Origin: Populus alba
Taxonomy: Eukaryota; Streptophyta; Magnoliopsida; Malpighiales; Salicaceae
Direction of reading: 5' to 3'
Assembly: GCF_005239225.2 (NCBI RefSeq)
Contig: NC_133302.1
Coordinates: forward strand, 2,728,001 to 2,792,000
Length of the DNA: 64,000 nt
Each line of letters starts with the position of its first letter. Positions within the stretch are counted from its first letter, which is position 1. Below, piece by piece: positions 58,226 to 64,000 of the stretch. The notes under the pieces are model-generated. The model saw only the letters and a list, made by a program, of their open reading frames with translations. It did not search any database and had not been told where the DNA came from. A program made the position numbers and the translations under genes.

Positions 58226-58752
58226 CCATTTGCCATATCATTGAGATTCCATCCAGATAGATTTCCAGCCTCCTCAAGAGCTTTTCTCCACTCCTTCACC
58301 AACTTCTCTTCAAAACGCTCTTCATGTTTAACAAATGCTTCTGCAAAACTGCCATTCTGTTTTCTCACATATGAAGGATCAATGTCATAGAATATAGGAA
58401 TAACAATCTGACCGGTTTTCCTGTTTTTGCACTTAAGAATCTCTACAAGTTCATTGAGACACCATCTAGAAGAAGCATATCCTTTTGAGAAGACAACTAT
58501 GGATATCTTTGATTCTCGAATTGCCTCGAGAAGATGCTCGGAGATTTCTTCTCCTCTAGGAAGTTCATCATCATCTCGAAAAGTGTGGATTCCTGCTTGG
58601 ACTAAGGCAGTATATAGATGATCTACAAATGTCTTGCGGGTATCTTCTCCTCTAAAACTCAGGAAGACATCATAGGCCCCTTCTGGTCTAGAATGAGAAG
58701 ACTCTGGCTCTGTCATTTCAGCTGCAGAAATCAAGGCACAGTCAATTACCAA
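58226..58752 (-). CDS. TNL-2 exon 1: TIR domain
   Basis: Same length as in TNL-1. YDVFLSFRGEDTRKTF at 27-42, BB-loop DDDELPRGEEI at 60-70, WCLNEL with the putative catalytic Glu at 101, FYDIDPSYVRK (Tyr replacing the usual Asp in DPSDVRK) and WRKALEEAGNLSGW. Donor AATGG|GTATTC. Confidence 0.9.
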
Positions 58753-58808
58753 TGGAGCAATATAACAAAGAGTTAGCTATGAAATTCCAAAGCTATGATA
58801 TTGAAATG

Positions 58809-58974
58809 AGGTTAATTGTATTCTCTATATAGGCTTACTGAGGTCAGCTTTTCTTCTCTTTCGCGAGGATGAATCGTTTTCTTCATCTTTGGATTGCTTG
58901 CGTTTTTCTTTCTGCATTTCTAAATTGAATAGAATGATATAGGATGAACTGGTAAATGATTATCTATCTGAACG
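58809..58974 (-). promoter_or_regulatory. Proximal promoter of TNL-2
   Basis: Matches 1-165 and 27987-28152. TATATAGAG (minus strand) at about 58822-58832. Similarity to the other TNL flanks ends abruptly at 58974 (TATCTATCTGAACG), where repeat C begins, so the distal promoter has been replaced. Confidence 0.6.
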
Positions 58975-59220
58975 TTGCAACCACTTGAGCTGGATCAGAT
59001 GAGCTGGAGGATGTCCTCACTGAGCGTCTGCCCCTCCTTTATTGTTCTATTCTAAGTGTTAAACACAGAGAAAGACGAGCATAAACACTAGTTATTTGTT
59101 TTTTATTATTTCTATGTTTACTTCAAGTAATACTGCATTTGCAAATCCAGTGTTTAATGGTGAACAATATTATATTTGGTCTCTCCAGGGATAGTTGATG
59201 AGTGGTAGAAGCCTATATTC
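58975..59220. repeat. Repeat C fragment and short unassigned segment
   Basis: CACTTGAGCTGGATCAGATG and GAGGATGTCCTCACTGAGCG mark C to about 59050. About 59050-59210 (GTTAAACACAGAGAAAGACG, TTGGTCTCTCCAGGGATAG) has no partner in the window. Confidence 0.5.
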
Positions 59221-60400
59221 AAGTTATTCAACTTCTTATGATGAGTTTGAAATAAATAGCGAATTTAAAAAATCAATTAGAGGTTTAATTGGAAAAGAAA
59301 ATTGAAGTTTGGAATCAATTCGGCTTAAAAATGAAGATTGGAAGAATCAACGACTGAAATGAAAGAAACAGAGAAATTAAAATAAATTAAGGAAAAGAGT
59401 TGAAAATTAATCAAAATAAAAGCATTGAAAGTCTAGGGACCGAAGCAAAAAAGGTGCTAAAATGGTGCATTTAGCGTAGTTCTAAACGGTGCGTTTAGCA
59501 TTATTCCAAATAAAGAAAACCAAAAGCAAAACGACACCTTTTCACACTGATTAAAATGGTGCGTTTTGCCTAGAAAAGGGGAGAACAAATTTTGATATTC
59601 AAAGAACAACAAAAATGACATCGTTTTGTCTTTAAAATCTGCAGAAATCTGGGTTTTCTTAAACATACATGGAAAGCTAACTCTTTTCTCCTCATTTGGT
59701 CCTAGTCCCAGCTACCAATTGATCCTCCTAGCAAAAACAAAACACCTTCCCATAATCTTGAGCGTATTTTCAACGATCTTGAAGTAAGAAAACACATTTT
59801 CTACCCTGATTATCTCCCTATAGATCAAGCAAAAGGGGTTGGTAGCTAGCATTTAAGTCAGTTTCCAGTCCAGAATTTCGAATGGTAATTTCGAGTCAAT
59901 GCTTACAATATCCTATTATCAGATTAATCAAATAACATATACATTGTAAATAATATGGAATTGAAACTTTGAAGTAAAATAGTAAAAGTAAGACAAATAT
60001 CAAACAAGACTTTTAAAGTGAAATTCCTTTATGCCTTACAAATACTTAGCAAGTCGGTCAATCAAGATAGAAAACATACTCAAATTAAGGAAATATATTT
60101 ATTTTCTAATTATTTTTGCATTACTTACTAGTTATTTCTGATTTATTTTATTAGATTTATTTAGCTATTATATAAAAAGTTGATGTTTTATTCTTGATTA
60201 AAAAAAATAATTGGATGTTTTTAATAATTAAAGTTTTTTTTAAAAATCTAATTCTTTAGTTTTCTTGCAAATACTTTTGCAAGTCAATCAGTCAATGATA
60301 GTTTTTCTAATAATGTACAAGAGAGACCACAAAGAAATTTTCTCCGTAAATTGCTACGAAATTTCGAGCAACAAATACATAGCAAGTTGGTTAGTCAACG
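59220..60400. repeat. LTR-like repeat, copy (also 19135-20590)
   Basis: Collinear with 19370-20550: AGGTTTAATTGG, AATGAAGATTGGAAGAATC, GGACCGAAGCAAAAAAGGTG, ACCTTCCCATAATCTTGAGC and then H. Confidence 0.55.
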
Positions 60401-61260
60401 GTAATTTTTCAATACATGTACATGAAAAAGCACAGGAAATTTCCTTTGTAATATACTAGAAATTCTAAGTGAAATCTCCAGTCAATGCAGTTGTATTATC
60501 TTTGGTCCCTAGATTTACATACCGTTATATTTGATCCTTATTTTTTTATTAATTTTAGTCTGAAGTTCTGATTGGAAAACCCAAAACTGTCCCTAGATTT
60601 ACAATTCATACAAAAGAGTTATATAATATCTTTATTATTTGGTTCAAGAGAGACTCTTTAATAATATTAAAAATTATATAATAAAACCTAGCATTGTATA
60701 ATTCTAATACTATATTTTTAATAATTTCAAGGAAGAAATCCTAATTAACTTCTTTCTAGTTATTTTAAATTGAAATCAATTTACAAAAAAATATTCATCA
60801 TCTTTCCATAGTTAATCTGTTAATCACAGCTGAATTTGTTTTTAATACTTTTTTTTCTTGTTTTCGCATATAGCTTTAGTTCACGTCACAAATTATTATT
60901 ATTTTTGATAAATATAAAATATGATAAATGGGATTTTAATATAAGAACTATTAGGATAATAAATATTTTTCTCAGTTATTTTTATTTTTTTAATTTAGTT
61001 TAGAAATTTTAATTTTTCTTATTCAGTATTATTAAATCTTTATAATTTTTTCTACTTAAAAAGGAATAATTTTTCTATTTTATTTTTTTATTAAATATTA
61101 TCAAGCTCTCTGGTTTTTCTATTTAAAAAATAAATTTTTTTCTATTTAGTTGTTTCTGGAAACAGACTTTGATATTTGATTATTTAATAAATAGATTTCT
61201 ATAAGAGATTATCTACTATGCTTAGGGTTTTCTCAAGCCCTTTTTCAGAGAAAGAATATT
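60400..61260. repeat. A and I fragments
   Basis: CAGGAAATTTCCTTTGTAATA and AGTCAATGCAGTTGTATTATC as at 41980-42050; A middle part to 60770; I from about 60880 to 61260. Confidence 0.5.
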
Positions 61261-61700
61261 CTTTCTTGCAAATTATTAGCAATACAATAACTATAATTAT
61301 AAAGATAATAGGATAACACGTACTGGAAAAAAAAAAAGCAAGAATATTTCTCAAGCGCGTATTGGAAAATATTGAGCTGGAATTTATTTATTGGTAATTT
61401 CATGGCAGATTGAGTATAGTTAAAAAAAAAAAAGGAAATTGAGAAAGTATGTTTTCTTGCAAATTATTAGAAATGCAATAATTGTCAAAGAGCCAGCAAT
61501 AATTGCTAAAGAATATATTATTGAGCTGGAATTTAGAGTGGTAATTTCATGGTGGTTGCTAATGTTTTATTGTTTTAAATTAATTTTTTTAATTTTTTTA
61601 GATTAGTTTGATGTGTTAATATTAAAAATAAATTTAGAAAAATAAATTTTAATACATTTCTAAAAAAAAAAGGATTTTAAAACATAATACCTATGGCACT
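61255..61700. repeat. Two repeat B copies and a MITE-like fragment
   Basis: B at 61255-61400 and 61440-61560 (TTATTGAGCTGGAATTTAGAG), then AT-rich MITE-like sequence with GATGTGTTAATATTAAAAAT. Confidence 0.5.
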
Positions 61701-62380
61701 CCAAAATATATTCCTCTCTTGCTTTATAGCATCTAATAGTTTTCTAGAGGATTCGATCAGTGTAAAAGGTTGAAAGTATTAAGGAAGACTGCATCAATTT
61801 TGTATCAATTCTGCACAGTTAAGCAACAGATTACTATCCAAGTTCATCATTTCAGCTATTACGAATCTTTTCATTCATTGCAAATTATATTCTTGCAAAT
61901 TATAGCAAACATCCATATGTAATAAATAGGTTTTTCCATTGAAATCATGTGGAGCTTCAGTTTCTATATGGTATCAGAGCATATTCTCCAATAAGAATAA
62001 TTGCTACACCTCTTCTAACTTTTGAAGAGCTTCACGATATTCTTGAGGGGCATGACAGTTACCTGCGGCGTTTGGAATCTTCAACTCATCAGCTTGTGGC
62101 CTCTGCAAATTATTCTTATCACCACAAACAGAACTTTATTTCATATGGTGGGTCTCACCCGAAGGGTTCAAATAAGACTAATGGATGTTCTCGGTCTCCA
62201 GGCCACAATAAAATCCCTCAAGGTCGGTCCATTCAAAGACAACTGCAAGTCTTCAACCAATCGGTACCACTCAAATAGGCCACGTCTTACCCACGACTCC
62301 ATTGATCAGAGGTTACGACTAACTATGCAACTACTTCCGGTCCACAAGATCAGAGATGACCTCTTGACTCTGCTGCTTCT
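61700..62380 (+). mobile_element. Copia retrotransposon remnant: LTR end, PBS and gag
   Basis: TGGTATCAGAGC at about 61969-61980 is the usual plant copia primer-binding site complementary to initiator tRNA-Met. The sequence just before it would be the 5' LTR end, but its start is not found. Downstream a short plus-strand frame reads LTFEELHDILEGHDSYLRR, which fits copia gag, then degenerates. No RT follows. It stops near 62375, where repeat A-like sequence resumes (AACATTACTAGAAAATAAGC). Confidence 0.65.
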
Positions 62381-62640
62381 CATAACATTACTAGAAAATA
62401 AGCCATTATTCAATGTTAATGATCAATAATAAAATATCGATGATCAATAATAAATTTTGTATAATTTGCACATGAATTTTTTATTCTCGTCAATTAATCA
62501 CTGAGCGAGGTTCCAATTAATCACTCAAGGTCCATTCTTTTTGTTAATGATCCTTTCTGTCTAACCATTTGAATTCTGTAAACAACATAGATGGCTGTGA
62601 CCAATGAGAATATATCGCATTCATCGATTGGATTCTTTCT
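62380..62640. repeat. Repeat A 3' fragment
   Basis: ATTATTCAATGTTAATGATC and AATAAATTTTGTATAATTTG match 42210-42280. The remainder is unassigned. Confidence 0.45.
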
Positions 62641-63670
62641 GAAACGTTTTTTCCTTGATGCAGCTGCGCGCATGCCAAGAAAATGAGAAAATACAAAAGG
62701 AAAAGAAAATAAATTCTTTGAAGTTTAGCACCAGGAAATTTCCTGTGTATATTACAGGAAATTTCGAGTTCCAGTCAATGCAAGGCAGCAATAATAGACT
62801 AAACCTATAAATAGACTAATCAAATAATATATTCAAATCAAATAAGCCAAGTCAGGGACCCAAAACAGTCCCTGCGTTAACAATTCATTCAAAACATTTA
62901 TACAATATTTTTATTATTTGGCTCATGAAAAACTTTTTAATTATATATTAAAACCTAGAATTATGTAATTCTAATACTATATTTTGAATAATTTTAGGGA
63001 AGAAATTATAATATAATTAAGTTATTAGAAATCCTACAGAGAGATTCTATATCTCTTTCTTGTTCTCTAATTTCACCCATCTTTTATATTTATTAAGAAC
63101 ATTTTTTTATTTCTTTTTATCTTTTTTTCAATTTATTAAGAATATTTGACTTCATTCTATTCTCCGAACTTCGTCTCTAGATATATCATAATAGGAGCTG
63201 GTACTATTTATTCAAATTAATTCTTCTTTTCTGGTTATTATTATCTAATTTGTTATTATTATCTATATCAGAAAAATAAATATTTTTTTATAATTTAGAT
63301 ATATCATGATATGTTTAAAGATAATTGAAAATTTTCAATTTAATCATTTTTATATACAATGCCATAATTAATTGTGTACCATGTCTTTTATTGATTTTAT
63401 TTGACACATAGTTTTATACTAAAAAATAAATTATTATGCAATATTGATTGATCAATAATAAATATCGATGATTAATAATAGATTTTGTATAATTTACATA
63501 GATTTTTTTTATTCTTGTTAATTAATCCATGAGCCTCAACAAACCTTATTTTATTATTTTGAATTGAAGTTAATTCACTAAAAAATGTTCATCATCTTTC
63601 TTTCAAACTATAAGCAATGCAATAATCATAATTATAAAAGAGGTAAAAGGTAACTTCGTGGTGGTCCACG
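62640..63670. repeat. Repeat A, near full-length copy 3
   Basis: From AACGTTTTTTCCTTGATGCAG and GCTGCGCGCATGCCAAGAAA through AGGAAATTTCCTGTGTATATT and AACAATTCATTC to TAAGCAATGCAATAATCATA. It lacks the ACTAGAAATTTCTAGT palindrome (altered), has the TTCTCCGAACTTC block and no TA expansion. Confidence 0.65.
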
Positions 63671-64000
63671 CGTTATGCTATCAATGGGCCATATGATTTT
63701 GCTTCAACACACCATTCTATCTATCAATGGGCGCCATATGATTTGATGACATGTGGACAAGCTACAGAACTCCACTTGCTAAACGGCAGCATTGAAAAAA
63801 CAAGATTGCTCGCAAGTGCTTTCAGAAACAATCAAGATCAAGCCATGGCTAACGATAAGTGGGTCCACGCGCTAACATTATTGTTCTCTCTTGGACCGTT
63901 CTTCACTCTGTGCTCTTGCTTTCAGAAACAATCAATATCAAGCGATGGCTCACGATTTCTCAAGCGACTACTGGAATTTGGTTACAACAACTTGGTCCCG
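63670..64000. repeat. Repeat fragments at the right edge
   Basis: TCAATGGGCCATATGATTTT (compare 41810-41828) is repeated locally at 63723-63742. GCTTTCAGAAACAATCAAGAT occurs at 63819 and again at 63920. A C-type end (TTGGACCGTTCTTCACTCTG) lies between. No gene is seen. Confidence 0.5.

Larger units (their letters stand above)
54679..58752 (-). pseudogene. TNL-2: TIR-NBS-LRR gene with the C-JID exon frameshifted
   Basis: Exons are 58752-58226, 58082-56990, 56891-56616, 56508-55615 and 55324-54679. Introns are 143, 98, 107 and 290 bases. Exons 1-4 are fully open (930 codons: TIR, NB-ARC, LRR). In exon 5 the frame set by the splice site meets a stop at 55252-55250 because of one extra base near 55261-55270. 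The rest of C-JID is open in the shifted frame. The readable product is about 954 aa and would keep every domain needed for nucleotide switching and TIR signalling but not C-JID. It could be a functional short TNL, a recent pseudogene or a sequence error. The start is 58752 or in-frame MTEPES at 58716. Confidence 0.85.

Noticed and set aside
1..64000. CRISPR arrays, bacterial operons, rRNA or tRNA genes
   Set aside because: Repeats are irregular and dispersed rather than evenly spaced; introns and retroelements show a plant nuclear genome; no convincing tRNA or rRNA sequence was seen by eye.

Overview
The window looks like a nuclear, plant, resistance-gene-cluster sequence from a woody dicot. 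A Populus/Salicaceae relative is my best guess, from the style of the TIR-NBS-LRR genes, the strong AT bias and the dispersed repeats; this is an inference and I could not run a search. There are no operons, rRNA genes or CRISPR arrays, and I saw no convincing tRNA gene.

Layout. Two tandem, same-strand (minus) TIR-NBS-LRR (TNL) disease-resistance genes lie about 30.8 kb apart: TNL-1 at 23849-27930 and TNL-2 at 54679-58752. Both have the same five-exon plan: TIR | NB-ARC | LRR-a | LRR-b | C-JID post-LRR domain. Intron sizes are almost identical in the two genes. Each copy carries one single-base frameshift at a different place: TNL-1 in NB-ARC just before the MHDL motif, TNL-2 at the start of the C-JID exon. 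As read, TNL-1 would give a TIR-NB protein of about 495 aa and TNL-2 a TIR-NB-LRR protein of about 954 aa without C-JID. The first bases of the window match the conserved 5' flank of both genes, so a third TNL start codon should lie about 57 bases beyond the left edge. A decayed fourth TNL 5' end sits at about 10975-11265. Decayed LRR exons lie 3' of both genes, and decayed C-JID exons occur at about 31.6, 35.2 and 39.3 kb.

The rest is a dense mosaic of transposon-derived and anonymous repeats. There is a 5'-truncated Ty1/copia element with an open RT-RNase H frame and one short LTR (6830-8385). A copia gag remnant with a primer-binding site lies at about 61970. Two approximately 2.17-kb solo LTRs of one family sit in opposite orientation (46652-48817 and 50281-52453), each with a perfect 5-bp target-site duplication. 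A 1,045-bp hAT-like element with an 8-bp target-site duplication (52915-53959) lies in the 3' flank of TNL-2, and the TNL-1 flank preserves the empty site. A composite repeat of about 1.2 kb (full-length near 11.8, 40.5 and 62.6 kb, with many partial copies) carries repeated GAAATTTC palindromes resembling heat-shock-element dyads. Repeats are named A-J in the feature list. A approx 1.2-kb composite unit; B LAN module (leader with AATTATTAGCAATGCAATAAT-type core and GAGCTGGAATTT tail); C GGATGTCCTCACTGAGCG module; D GTAGGCCGTGTAAAG module; E GACTCTTGGGCTAAAGC module; F LINE-like relic; G AACTTGGTAATTAAC module; H TATATAAATAGTTGATG module; I GTTTTCTCAAGCCC module; J GC-rich CATAGTTATTAAACCCGG element family.

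Functionally, the only host genes I can support are the TNL immune receptors and their relics. The TIR domain would act as an NAD-consuming enzyme, the NB-ARC as the nucleotide switch, and the LRR plus C-JID as the effector-recognition surface.
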